From the NCBI RefSeq assembly GCF_030272615.1, contig NC_081413.1, forward strand, positions 557,279,136-557,343,135: 64,000 nucleotides of DNA. The letters are read 5' to 3'. Within the stretch, counting starts at the first letter, position 1. Every line of letters starts with the position of its first letter. The DNA comes from Cryptomeria japonica (Eukaryota > Streptophyta > Pinopsida > Cupressales > Cupressaceae). Positions 22,660-33,579 of this stretch are shown here, one piece after another. A program made the position numbers and the translations under genes. The notes below the pieces were generated by a model, which was not told the origin of the DNA, searched no databases, and saw nothing but the letters and a program-made list of their open reading frames with translations.

Positions 22660-23450
22660 AAGTTTTTTAATTGATATTTGATTTTTTTTGGATTTTTTGG
22701 ATTGATTTTTTCAGGACTTTTTTCGAATGTTTTTTATTTATTTTTTCAGGACTATCTGAATGTTTTTTTATTTTTTTCAGGACTTTATTTGAATGTTTTT
22801 AATTTTTTAGGACTTTATCTGAATGTTTTTGTTTGATTTTGCTTTTTTTGATGTTTTTGTTATTGATGAAGCACAACCTACCATTAATTGATAAAGATGA
22901 GACTATCTTAGATAAAATCCAATAGTCATATTGATCTATGTCATTGTTTTGATTTGTGTGATCATTGATAGGAACATGTCTGGTTTCAAAGAGTGAATAC
23001 CCGGTATAAGATTGATATGTCTGGTTTCGAGTTTACTCTTCCTTGTATAAGATATTTTGATGTTTGATAAAGTTTGATCGATAGATTGATTAACAAGACA
23101 TGTGATCAGTTTGATTGTAGACTTTGAGAGTTTTTATGTTATTGATTTGATTTGATGGATGGTCTATGGTTTCTTGCTTTGATTTTTCTGTTCTTGATTT
23201 TTTAAAATTTTTTATTTTTTAAAATTTTCGATTTTTATGGCTTTTTTCAAGACAATTTGTGATTTTTAGGATTTTTTTTCAGGATCATATTTGATTTTTT
23301 ATGACATTTTTGTGAATGTTTTGTACTTTTGGTTTTTTCAATTTGTTTGGATTTTGATTTTTCAATGTTTTTTATAAATTTTCAAGACTTTTTTTAAGGA
23401 GTTTTTCAGGACTTTTTATGATTTTTTGATTTTTTCAATTATGCCCCCAG
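22660..23450. repeat. T-rich tract with TTTTCAGGACTTT repeats
   Basis: Two blocks (about 22680-22850 and 23220-23450) are built from phrases like TTTTTTCAGGACTTTATCTGAATG. Between them lies ordinary AT-rich sequence with CTGGTTTC copies. There is no coding potential. Confidence 0.7.
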
Positions 23451-24822
23451 TATGCAGACCTATGATGATATAGGCAATGCACATGGAGACAAAGAATTTT
23501 CAATGCAAATGATGTTAATGCAGTATGCGAAATGAAGATGTGGTTCCTATTCAAACATGGATGAATGTGTGTTCCCTTCATTATGAAATGCATGGATTGA
23601 ATTGAAGGTGTGAAACATTTCAGATATAGGAGGTCAATCCATTCTTAGAATACCTTAGACCATCCAACCTAACACACTATGCAACCAATATTTATGAATG
23701 GAGGCACAAAAAACTTCTCCATCAATTCTTGAAACTTTGATCTTCTTTTGCCCATGTGTGTGCAATTGAATTCATTTTAACTCTTATAACCATCAAAGAC
23801 CCTAGGAGTCCTAAATGGCTAGCAATGTAGGTTATTATAACTTGAAAATCAATCTGGATAGAGCCTCACTGCCAGCAAGTTTTCAGGGCTCCGACGAGGT
23901 TATGAATTATGATCTCTCAAATATTGCTCCATTCCCAGCAGGTTTTTTGTTGCACTTGTATGCATGATATTTTAGTTATATATCTTTGCTCTTTTTTCTT
24001 TGAGATGGATATTGACATAACACTTTTTTCTCTCTCTTTTTTTTTCTTGCCTTGACTTGTAAGTTATGAAACCTACTTGAGTATGACAATTACAACAATG
24101 CTGAAGTAGAATATTGGATTTTTCACTAGCCACATGACCAACTAGGTATCTGTAACAACTTAGAGCTTTTGATTAATGTGTGAGATATAGCAATTGATAA
24201 ATTTTGGGTAACAATACTTGATGGTGAAACTTCTGCCCAACCAAGGATAAAGCTTAATCACAAGGTGACATTGAAGATGAATGAGTAAAGGCCTCCTAAA
24301 GACTTCATGAACAAGTATATAGGAAATGAGACGACTTTCATTCCTTTTAGTGTAGACAGGTGAATGAGTCAGACAATCATCATGTTTTTATTGATGCAAC
24401 TATATGAGAAAGAAATAATGATATGCAACTATATTTTGTGCAATTTGAAATGCAACAACTATGATGCATGAAGATATGCAATGCAATGGAGTAAAGAAAT
24501 ATGCAACTACAGTACTGAAAATTGAAATGAACCCACCCTTAGATGTAATATATTGTTAGGTGCATGTTGTTATTGAGTTGGTATGAGCTTTGTGTAGATA
24601 ATTCATTGGTCTTTGTTTGAAGAGTTGGACGAACCTATCTTTTTCAATAGGATATTCAGTTGGGTGTATTTCATGTACAGTTTCTACTATAGCCTCCTTA
24701 TTTTCAAACAAATTCGGCTATGGTAGACCTTCTTGCCCCCAATCTTTCAAGTGTGGGTGTATGGCGCAAATAGATTTTGGTTTCAAAGTTGTGACATGAG
24801 CAGGTGCTATGCCTCTTTTTAT
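23451..24822. other. Non-coding interior of the gypsy-type element
   Basis: I find no domain on either strand. The sequence is AT-rich with scattered short words repeated (for example ATGCAACTA near 24400-24510). Confidence 0.4.
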
Positions 24823-26332
24823 TCATGCACTTGAAGAGTATGATGAAGCCAACCAGGTGTAAATCTCATTAGCTGGTGTTATGCTTGTGCTTGAAGAAGA
24901 TGATGTAACAATTTGGGTTTTGATTTCATTAGCTGGTGCCATTCTTGTTTCTGTCACCACAATTATTGACAAGTTGTCTTGTGTAGTATGATTTGGATTG
25001 GTGATTCCATTGGTAAGGGGTCCATGAACAACTAGCATAGAGACATTGAGATCACAAGGGAGACTAGGAGATATGGTAAATTCATTTGGTCTGCTAGAAT
25101 ATTGTGAGAGACATGGAGGATTATGTCATGGAAATGATGGGATGAAGGGATCTTGACAAGAATTTGGAGAAATAATGAGATCTTGTTTAGGACATGAAGG
25201 TAAAAGTATGCTTTGATCTTGGCTTGGAAAGGGATTATTATGAAGGATAGAAGGCATTCCCTGATCTTGCTTAGGAGGTGGATGTTGGATGGGACTTGAA
25301 ATAAAACTTTTCTCTTGAGATAGAAAGGGATCATTATGAGTGGAATAGAAGAGAATGAAGGGATCATCATAAGATTCTTGATAGGTTGGATCTTGATCAA
25401 AAATTGGGTAGGATGAAAGGACTTGTGTTTTTTTATCTTGATTTGTTTCAGGACTCATTTCTTATGATTTTGGACTGTCCTCCTGACACAGAGAAGGAGT
25501 TTGCATGGGAGATTTTTGGAAGGTTTCAACATTTTGACTTGATGAAAAAGGATTTTGAATGAGACTCTGAATCATGACTTGGATTAGATTGGATTTGTGC
25601 TATGGGTACCCCTTGGGAGATTGTGCTATTAGATAGAGATGGTGCGGATTGCTCTTGTGTAACTTCAAGGGATGATGAAATGGTGGATAAATATGGTTGA
25701 TTTGGACTTTGGGTGAAAGGGATTTGGTTTGGGTTCAAAGAGTTTTGGTTTTGGTTGAAAAGGTTTTGATTTGGGTTAAAAGAGGTTTGATTTGGGTTGA
25801 AAGAGGTTCATTTTTGGTTGAAAAAGTTTTGGTTTGGGTTGAAAGAGTTTTGGTTTTGGTTGAAAGGAGTTTGAATGTTGGGTTGATGTGATTGGTATGT
25901 TTGATATGTTGGGTTGAAAGAAGGTTGAATGTTGGGTTGGTGTAAATTTTAATTTGGACTTTGATTGAATAGGGTTTGATTTTGGTGTTGATGTGATTGG
26001 TATATTTGATATGTTGGGTTGAAAGAAGGTTGACATGACTCTAATGTTGGTTGAACTGAGGTGGGAATGATTTTATTGAAGAATGAAGGTTGGCATGTTT
26101 GAATGGTCTCACAAGAAAAAGAAGGTTGGCCTGATAATGATTTGCTCATGGTTATCACCTCTCTCATCATATTTTCTAGCCAACCCCTATGGTTGCTAGG
26201 ACTAGTCATGTCTCTCATTTGTTGTTGCAAAGTATTAATTTGTTGAGCTAAAGTTTCTATGGATGGTGTTGGAATAGGAATGGAAGGGATGAATTCTTCA
26301 CCTTCCCTACGAAATGCATAACGCCAATCCAT
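24823..26332 (-). pseudogene. Repetitive P/Q/S-rich protein of unknown function
   Basis: On minus a frame opens at 26332 with M-D-W-R-Y-A-F-R-R-E-G-E-E-F, followed by a short predicted coiled coil (L-A-Q-Q-I-N-T-L-Q-Q-Q-M). It then passes into Ser/Gln/Pro-rich sequence with a direct repeat (about 25884-25930 and 25988-26032) and F-Q-P-K-P-K-L-type heptads (25740-25860). It ends with two pieces, 25126-25458 and 24823-25038, that share one frame and contain two P-A-N-E-I motifs. At least one frameshift (25739-26036) and stops interrupt it. No protease, RT or integrase motif is present. The position fits a gag-like or extra protein of a non-autonomous element. I do not recognise the family. Confidence 0.45.
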
Positions 26333-26450
26333 GATGTTTACCTGATTGGTTTGGACCTAGGATCACAACATGTTAAATATTTCTTTCATTTCTAGAATGT
26401 TGCAATGTTTGATTGATCTGTTGATCTTGACAAGCTTGTTTGTTGCAAGG

Positions 26451-26545
26451 GTTTGATCTTGTTGATATTGAAACTTGACTTTGTTGAGGGATTTGATCTT
26501 GTTGATGTTGAAACTTGACTTTGTTGAGGTTTTGATCTTATTGAT
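26451..26545 (-). repeat. Short tandem repeat, unit about 38-47 bp
   Basis: The phrase TTTGATCTTGTTGATGTTGAAACTTGACTTTGTTGAGG occurs nearly intact twice and partly a third time. It sits just upstream (on minus) of the reading frame at 26332. Confidence 0.7.
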
Positions 26546-26639
26546 GTTGATGTTACAAAGACACAATAGTAAGCAAAGAAAATAATTTAAACTAAGAAAA
26601 GAGAGCACTTGTTTAAAGGACTTTTTCAAAATGCTCATG

Positions 26640-27740
26640 ATTGTTGAGATCTTTTTGAAGACCCCATTTTGTTTTTGATAGTATTTTGGAAATTTGATAG
26701 CACATCAAGCATACTCTCCTATGGTCAAAAGGTCACAAGTATTACCACAACCCACATCTTAATACTCCGTCAACTCAAACAACCCCGTCACACCCTAAGG
26801 TGCGCCCCTTTTTTTGCCTTTGTCCGTAATTTGAACCAAAAATATTGCTCCTCAATTGGCCTATTATCCTGGGAGATATATGGAGAGTGTCTTGGGGGCA
26901 GATTCTTCCCCACCCTTGCACTGTGATAATAAAAGTGATTGGTTACTGACTCAATTAGCCTTCTAATTTCTAAGGTGTTTAGAAAGGGTTCCTTTCGAGT
27001 GATCACAATCAACAACGTTTTACACTCCATTGAGGGAGGTCTCCCAGTCTATAGAGGTTGTGCTCTACAGATTTTAACATACCGTATAGGCACTGAGGGA
27101 GGTATAACATCGTTATGACAACATGTAACACTCATCGCATATGACTTTCATCACATACACATTTATTTAGAGTGGCTTGGATTACTTGGCTTTGGTTGTT
27201 GCCACTTAGGTCGTTCCCTCTCACTTGGCCTTATGGGCTACTTGGGAGGCAGGCCTTCTAAAGGTGTTATCCTAATGCAAAAAATGAAATAAAGCATGAA
27301 AAAGGTGGATCTGGCTTTTTTATCACCCAAAAAAGGGGAGAGCATATACCTATCACCTTGAAGACATGAAAAACAATGATTCCTTTTAAACCTTCATTGC
27401 AATATTTTTCTAAACTATTGGAGAAGTTGATCAAAAAAGGCATGGGGTTCATTTTAACCATCATAGCAATGATGAAAGTTGTATTGTTCTTTATTAAAAG
27501 CACCAAAAAGAAAGATTTAGCTAAACTAAGTTCAGCTATCCCTGCAAGAAACCATAAGAATTGTTAGCACATTGTAGGCTCTCTAGCCTAATTTTGTTCC
27601 TTTGGTTACAAAAATCTGCTTCAGTGTTTATCAATGATCTGTTATAAAACAAAACACTAAAAGACTAGAATTTAAGAAAAATGAAAGAACAAAGAGGTTT
27701 TTCTTTTTTCTTTTTTCTTTTTTAACATGAGAAACTTGCT
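26640..27740. other. Leader region of the gypsy-type element
   Basis: There is no convincing gene. The stretch 26760-27130 has a more balanced base composition than its surroundings and could be a conserved part of the leader. On minus a frame of 80 codons (26788-27030) has no known motif. Confidence 0.35.
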
Positions 27741-27744
27741 AAAA

Positions 27745-28215
27745 AGGGAAACTACCAAAATAGAAACTTTCTAGAAATGGAAACTTTAAAGAAACAAAAG
27801 CCTACCAAAAATGGAAACTTTTTCAGAATTGGAAACCTACCTAAAAACATAAGCTTTAAAAAAATGGAAACCTGCCAAAAATGGAAACTTTCTAAGAATG
27901 AAAACCTGTCAAAAATGGAAACTTTCTAGAAATGGAAACCTACAAAAAAACAAAAAATTTCCAAAATGGAAACCTGCCAAAAATGAAAATTATTTAGAAA
28001 TGGAAACCTGCCAAAATGGAAACTTTCCAAAAATAAAAACCTGCCAAAAATGGAAATTTTTCAAAAATGGAAACTTGTCAAAAACAAAAACATTCCAAAA
28101 ATCGAAACCTACCAAAAATGTAAACTTTCTAGAAATGGAAACCTGCAAAAACCAGAAACTTTCTAGAAATGGAAACCTGCCAAAAATGGAAACTTTACAG
28201 AAATGGAAACCTGCA
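27745..28215. repeat. 34-bp minisatellite, about 14 copies
   Basis: The unit is close to GAAACCTGCCAAAAATGG plus AAACTTTCTAGAAATG. GAAACCTGCC-like starts fall at 27868, 27901, 27935, 27969, 28002, 28035, 28068, 28103, 28137, 28171 and 28205. It lies just inside the primer site of the minus element, in the leader. The plus frame 27898-28245 is a translation of the repeat. Confidence 0.88.
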
Positions 28216-28244
28216 GGCATACACAAAATTTCAAATTGTTGTTA

Positions 28245-28265
28245 GTTCACATCGGGTTCACCAAA
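28245..28265 (-). promoter_or_regulatory. Presumed primer binding site, minus
   Basis: Directly after the LTR end, minus reads TTTGGTGAACCCGATGTGA and so on. I cannot name the tRNA. Its position and the TTTGG start match the sites at 49829 and 51062. Confidence 0.5.
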
Positions 28266-29409
28266 TGCACTCAGGGTTAAAATCATCACAATTAGTCAGT
28301 TTATAAGAGCAAATCACAAACTCTAATCTAATTAGAATTAATCCTAAATAACAATCGAATTATGCAAAACCAATTGAATAATAAACAAATGAATCTAATT
28401 AAGACTCCCTCAATGGATTTGATAAAGCTTCCATTGCTCTTCTCCTTAGTTGTTGTAGAATTTACTCTCAGGTATTGCACTGATTTCCTGCATAGATTAG
28501 ACGACTATTTCAAACAATGTGATTCCATGATTCTGGATGTTGTGATTCTAGATCGATTGATGTGAAATGAGGTTCATTTTATAGATTTTCAAGAGAGATG
28601 GGGAGGGATTTTGAACTCAAGATTTGATTGGGAGACAACTGGTTTTGATTGATCAGTTAACAGAGTTGATTGATTTGTTAACTAAGATTGATTGACTTGT
28701 TAACTTTGATTGAGTAGTCAACTAGATTGATTGGATAGTGAACTAAACAGATTAGTCAGTTGACTGAATAGATTGGGGAGATGACTGAATGAATTGGAGA
28801 GATAAGTGGATTGATTGATCAGTCAGAAAAGGCGATTTGAAGTGAAAAGGGGTGATTGATGAGTTAACTGATTAGATAAGTAATTTGATCAATCAGTTCT
28901 GATTTTAGCATGTGCTGTAGGATTTTGAAATTGAATTTGATTTTCATTTTCAATTTGGATTTGCATTTGGGCTTTCGAATGCTAAAATGAACATTAAATT
29001 TATTGAAATTTGTTGAAACTCAAATTTAATGAAATTAGATTAAATGTGATGAAATTAGAATTTGGGAGAATGTGAATTTGAGATAAATGAAATTAATTGG
29101 AATTAGAGTTTGGGGATTTGGAAGAATAATTTAAATAATTTAAGTAAAATTATTTAAACATTATAAATGAGTTTAATTAAATAATAAAGATTATTTAACT
29201 AAGGAATAAATTTCAATTAATTAAATAATTAATATTTGAGATAGGGTTAATTGATTAAAATGATTTGAGAATAGAAATAAAATAATTAGAAGTGTTGAAT
29301 GGTGATAATTAGAAGAAATAGTTGGTTTAATCAAATAATTAAATAATTACTTAATTAAATAGATGAATAATTAGTGTAGAATCAATGAGACATTTTTTAG
29401 GTGTCTACA
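28266..29409 (-). repeat. 5' LTR of the non-autonomous gypsy element
   Basis: It is 1144 bp. On minus it starts TGTAGACACC at 29409 and ends ...CCTGAGTGCA at 28266. It is closely similar to 20137-21225. Confidence 0.9.
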
Positions 29410-29656
29410 ACTGGATTTCAGAAGCTTTCATAGTTGTATTGTAATGTTGCATTGTTTAATTTAATACAGGGTGATGGATGCTCTTGGAGGATGTATTTTT
29501 CCCTCATGAGGGTTTTCCCAAGGTATATCTTGTGTCATCTTTGATGGGTATGTTGTCTATTCTTTGCATGTGCATTCTATGTGATTATTTTGTTGAAATC
29601 TAAATTAGTTATGCGGAAATTTTCATAAAGTTGGCCATAAGTTTCCTTACATTCTC

Positions 29657-30670
29657 CTTGAAAATATTAAAGTTTTTCTCTATTGCAACTATCCACTTGA
29701 ACTATCTTCTTTTTCTTTTATTGTATCACTAATAGGAGCACATATCCTACAAATATTTATGATAAACTTTCTATATAAACTTGCCAAATCATGAAAACTC
29801 CTAGCTTCAAACATGCTTCTAAGTGTGGGCCAATCTAGGATTGCCTTAACCTTTTCAGGATCCAACCATAAGCCTTCTTTTGAAATAAAAATCCCTAAAT
29901 ATACCAATTCCTCCTTCATAAAGATTCATTTATTAAGGTTAACTAGGAACTTCTCTTCCCTTAATCTTTGTAAAACAACCCTCATATGTTTTTGATGTTC
30001 CTTCTTTTCTTCACTAAAAATCAATAGGTCATCTAAATAAACAATTACAAACTTACCAAGAAGTGGTTTGAGCATCTCATTAATCAACCTCATGAATGTA
30101 CTTGCAACATTTGTGAGACCAAATGACATAGCAAGTCACTCATATAACCCCTCCTTTTTCTTGAATGCATTCCATCCATCCCCTTCTCTAATCCTTATTT
30201 TGCAGTGTCCATTGTTCGAGCCAATTTTGGTGAAGTACTTTGCTCCACTTATGCAATCCATCATGTCTTCATACAAGACAATGGGAAACTAACTTAATTG
30301 TTATTTTATTAGAATCTCTAGAATCCATGTGCATATGCCATTATCCATCCTTCTTGGTTACCAAAACAATTGGTAATGTACATGGACTTAAACTTTCTCT
30401 TGTCAAACTTTTACCCAATAATCCTTGCACTTGTTTGTTTATCTCTTCATTTTAGAGGCTCATTAAATATTTTGCCTTGTTTGGTAAACTTTCTCCCAGT
30501 ATCAAATCCATACGATGGCTCACTCTCCTCACTGGTGGAAATCCATCTGAAAGATCCTTCATTAAAATGTCACTATATTCTTGCAAGGTTTCCTTGATTT
30601 CTTCAGGCATTTCTTGTTCTTCATTCACTATTACAACTTCTTGTTTCTTGGAAACTAAAGCATAACACAT
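29657..30670 (-). pseudogene. pol: gypsy reverse transcriptase, decayed
   Basis: On minus the domain starts with Y-S-D-I-L-M-K-D-L and P-P-V-R-R-V-S-H-R-M-D-L (open piece 30452-30670). It passes through a decayed palm region, then M-S-F-G-L-T-N-V-A-S-T-F-M with Y-L-D-D-L-L (30129-29926). It ends with Y-L-G-I-F-I-S-K-E-G and F-x-D-L-A-S-L-Y-R-K-F-I (29919-29689). The Y-L-D-D box is intact; several stops and frame changes are not compatible with function. The frame reaches the LTR insertion at 29656 and resumes at 18221. Confidence 0.9.
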
Positions 30671-30719
30671 TTATTCTACTTGAATTATTTTAAAAATTAA
30701 TTTCCAATGATCATGCATA

Positions 30720-31340
30720 CTTTGATATTATTGTCCTCCCACTTTTGTTTCTCTTTCAGTGGGTTCATAAAATATTTTTTCTTATCCTTTGTGATTATAT
30801 ATGTGTTGGCTTCACCAGCATGCATAACTTGTCAATCACATTGCCATGGTCTTCCCGAAAGGATGTAAAAAGCATCCATTAGCATAAAATCAAACAAGAT
30901 ATCATTCTTGTAGTTTCTAATCTAAAATTTCACTAAACATTATTTATTCACCAAGATTTGATGCCCCCTTTTCCAACCAAGAGACCCGATATGGATTTGG
31001 TTGTTTCATCTTTTCTAACTTTAGCTTCTTCGTCATCTCTTAAGATACTAAATTATCTATGCTATTGCTATCCATAAATATGGTGCAACATTTTTATTGT
31101 GGCTTGCAAATGGTCTCAAACAAACTTCTTCTTTTCATTGGTTCTTGTTACTCCTTTTCTAGTTTTAAAATCACTCTCTATAACATAGGAATCTATCCAT
31201 CTTTTAGATCTATCGATTCCTTTTCACTTTTATCTTCTTTGGTGTTTATGCTTTTCCACTCTTTATCTTTCCAACCTCTCGTATTTGAGGGCAATTAAAG
31301 GACTTGTGACCCATATCTTCACAATAAAAAATGCCCCATA
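30720..31340 (-). pseudogene. gag-pol: gypsy gag zinc knuckle and protease region, decayed
   Basis: On minus, part of a zinc knuckle (C-E-D-M-G-H-K-S-F-N-C-P, about 31288-31326) lacks its first Cys. The protease C-terminal motif D-A-F-Y-I-L-S-G-R-P-W-Q (the family's I-L-L-G-R-P-W) lies near 30830-30870. The active-site D-S/T-G triad is not readable. Confidence 0.7.
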
Positions 31341-31742
31341 AAAAATCCCCTCACTCTTCTATATTCTCCTCACCCCCTGGAGTTTCACCTCTTCCCAAAG
31401 TGTTGGGATTGTAATTTGTTTGAGACCAACTTGTCTCCTCTTCCTTTGAAAATTGTCTTTTTCTACTTGTGTCTTGTCCTCTACCTTGAGAAGTTTTTCC
31501 TTTCCCTCTAAATTTTCTTCGTTGTCTTCTTGAAAACTTTTCTTCAACTTTAAGAGAATATCAATAGGTTTCTTTTGTTGTTCCTATCATGACCATGCTA
31601 AGCTCATATGGGATTGTGATTCACATATCTTGTTACTTTTCTCTCATCATCTTCAACATGCCTAGCATGAATACCCAGCCTATAGAATTCTCATGTGTAT
31701 TATATAACACTCAAATCCTTCTAGTTCAAATTTTTAACCTTT
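31341..31742 (-). pseudogene. gag: gypsy gag, C-terminal part
   Basis: On minus, after the solo LTR, the translation gives a K-V-E-E-K-F-S-R-R-Q-R-R-K-F-R-G-K-type basic segment, typical of the end of gypsy gag before the knuckle. The open piece 31359-31547 is the same region in another frame. Confidence 0.65.
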
Positions 31743-31747
31743 TTAAT

Positions 31748-32632
31748 TGTAAGGAAGTTAAGTAGCGGAAACAACTTCCTACACTAACCTTGAGAGGAGG
31801 GTAATGCAAAACTTTTTCAGATCATTACAACAGTTACAGAAAATGGAAATAGATATAATAGCAATCATACCACAACACAATGATTTACGTGGGGAAAACC
31901 CTTTCGGGAGAAAAACCCCACCCTCCAAAAGCAGCTCAATATTTTATTCAGCAATCAAAAACAGATTACAAAATACTTGCAGAGCAAGCTCTTCGCAGGA
32001 GTAGCACTAAACAGAGATTCAGAGGCAACTCAATAGCCATAAGACTCTTACACACAACCTCTATCTCACACACCTCATAAATAGGAGATACAATACAAGA
32101 AACCATCAAACGGTATTACAAAACCATGGGCTAAAACCACCCAATAAGGTGTAGCCGACCTTATCTCCCTTCTATGACATGTTAAAGCACACATCAACAC
32201 GTGTCGCTCCCTTTTACAGCTCATTTATGTATCCGATACAAATTATTTTTCCTATTTCAGGAGTACAAACTTCCGGAGGCCATAACTTGAGAACTGGGTG
32301 TCCGATTGACGAACCGTTTGAAGCGCCGGAAAGCTCGCGAAGTGCTCTATCACCTCGTAACCCGCTTCGCCGGTTACGGCCATTTTTCAGGGCGTTTTGG
32401 AGCCTCTAAAGTCCCCAAAATTAAGTTTAAATATTTTATTGCACCCCTCCAAGATGAAAACTTTAATATCTTCAAAACTAGCTGTGACCTTGCGACACAA
32501 CTTTACCGGAATGCTTATCTAGCCAACCAGAAGCTTCAGGGAGAGTTTCGCACCATTTCGTGCTCAAATAAAAACTTACTATAAATAGTAACCTCGCATA
32601 AATGCAAGGTTGAGACACCATTTTTCCCAACA
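31748..32632 (-). mobile_element. Solo LTR, minus, in gypsy gag
   Basis: It is flanked by perfect TTAAT duplications (31743-31747 and 32633-32637). On minus it starts TGTTGGGAAAAATGG at 32632 and ends ...CTTCCTTACA at 31748, 885 bp. It has a higher GC patch (32280-32400). No internal sequence remains, so it is a recombination product of a full element, type copia by its ends. The short frames inside it have no domain. Confidence 0.88.
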
Positions 32633-32985
32633 TTAATAAACTAATGTGATAGTCTATAGGCAAAAATTTTGTCTTCAACGTAGTTGCCATCATGGCCTGT
32701 GATTTAATCTTTTCCTTTCCTTTCCTTTGTCTCTCAATTTTCAATTGATCCACCATAGGGATGCATGTTTTTTCAATCTCCTGTAAGAATATTTCACTTT
32801 CTTTAAGTCTTCAATTGACTCTAAATCAAAATACTTATCCATCTCTACAACCCAATCAATGAGCTCCTCTAGATTCAAACTTCCACTGTAGCTTTGTGGA
32901 TCCATCCTTGGTTTACTTCCTAGCTTTAATAACACTTGCAAGTTCATCTATCCTCTCGTGCATATTCTCCTAGTTTTGCAACTTC
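32633..32985 (-). pseudogene. gag: gypsy gag, N-terminal part
   Basis: The open piece 32741-32947 on minus carries the retrotransposon gag motif: P-Q-S-Y-S-G-S-L-N-L-E-E-L-I-D-W, then M-D-K-Y-F-D, then L-K-K-H-A-S-L-W-W. It continues in another frame with T-T-L-K-T-K-F-L-P-I-D-Y until the solo LTR cuts it. Confidence 0.85.
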
Positions 32986-33180
32986 TAGTGTCTCCTCTTC
33001 CTCTTCACTAACATCCCCAACAAGAACTCCTCTTCATTGGGATTTATCTGTGGCTTCTAGCCTTGTGGTGATACCTCTCAACATCCCTATAACTGCTAGA
33101 TTTTCTTCTCCCCATTGGGGTATTAATCTATCTCATCCTTTATGTGTTATGTTGTCCTCATACCTCTAAAACAAATCTAC

Positions 33181-33190
33181 TTTGATACCA
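33181..33190 (-). promoter_or_regulatory. gypsy primer binding site, minus
   Basis: On minus it reads TGGTATCAAA, two bases after the LTR end (33193). This is an initiator-methionine-tRNA type site. Confidence 0.7.
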
Positions 33191-33192
33191 AA

Positions 33193-33551
33193 TGATGTAG
33201 ATCAATGATTGAGAAACTCAAGAATGGATTATCAGTTAACGCAACAAGCTCTTGCATTAATTTTGTACTTTTAAATGACACAAATTCTAGCAAAAAGCAC
33301 CAAAAAGCAACATTAAAATTGATAATATTCCAAGATCAAATAATTATGGAAATTATACCATCCTATAAATGAATCTCAATTCTAGTTACAAGGATCAAAC
33401 CCCCGTCAAAGTTCTAAGTCCAAGTATTTTAAATTTTATAATAAAAAACCTTTGTTGGAAATAAATAGAAACCATCCCAAACCCAACATATAAGAAGTAA
33501 AATTATATTTGTAATAAAATAAATTGTAATGTTGGCAACAATCAACTACAA
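33193..33551 (-). repeat. gypsy 5' LTR, 3' piece
   Basis: It aligns with 15316-15628 of the 3' LTR. It includes the left copy of the LINE target duplication (33537-33551). The other piece is 41323-42039. Confidence 0.85.
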
Positions 33552-33579
33552 TAGTAACATTCTTAAGCAAATAAAAAAC

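Larger units (their letters stand above)
18730..29409 (-). mobile_element. Non-autonomous Tat-like gypsy element, minus
   Basis: It has two LTRs that start TGTAGACACCT on minus and end TGAGTGCA or TTGAGTACA, a primer-site-like sequence after the 5' LTR and a purine-rich tract before the 3' LTR. The 7.0-kb interior holds no RT, RNase H or integrase that I can find. Instead there are several tandem arrays, T-rich tracts, and one broken repetitive reading frame (24823-26332). The last roughly 130 bases before the 3' LTR on minus resemble the same region of the gag-bearing element at 50291-61985, including CTCTCGAGGGGGCAT, so I place it in the same lineage. Candidate duplications are weak (GTCGG/ACTGG). 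Confidence 0.75.
18227..29651. mobile_element. LTR inserted in gypsy pol, itself split
   Basis: Its two halves are 18227-18729 (starts TGTTGGAAAAATAAG) and 29410-29651 (ends ...TTCCTTACA). They flank a second element at 18730-29409. The target flanks are TTCTT (18222-18226) and TTCTC (29652-29656), 4 of 5. A TATA box TTATAAAA is at 18579-18586 and an R/U5-like CCCAAGGTATA phrase is near 29518, which indicates plus orientation. Together the halves make one LTR of about 745 bp with no internal coding region, so it was probably a solo LTR before the next insertion. Confidence 0.72.

Noticed and set aside
27745-28215. Possible CRISPR-like array (regular 34-bp period)
   Set aside because: There are no unique spacers between repeats and no cas genes; it is a simple minisatellite in a plant retroelement.
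27898-28245. A 115-codon K/N-rich open frame
   Set aside because: It translates the 34-bp minisatellite; the unit length explains the openness.
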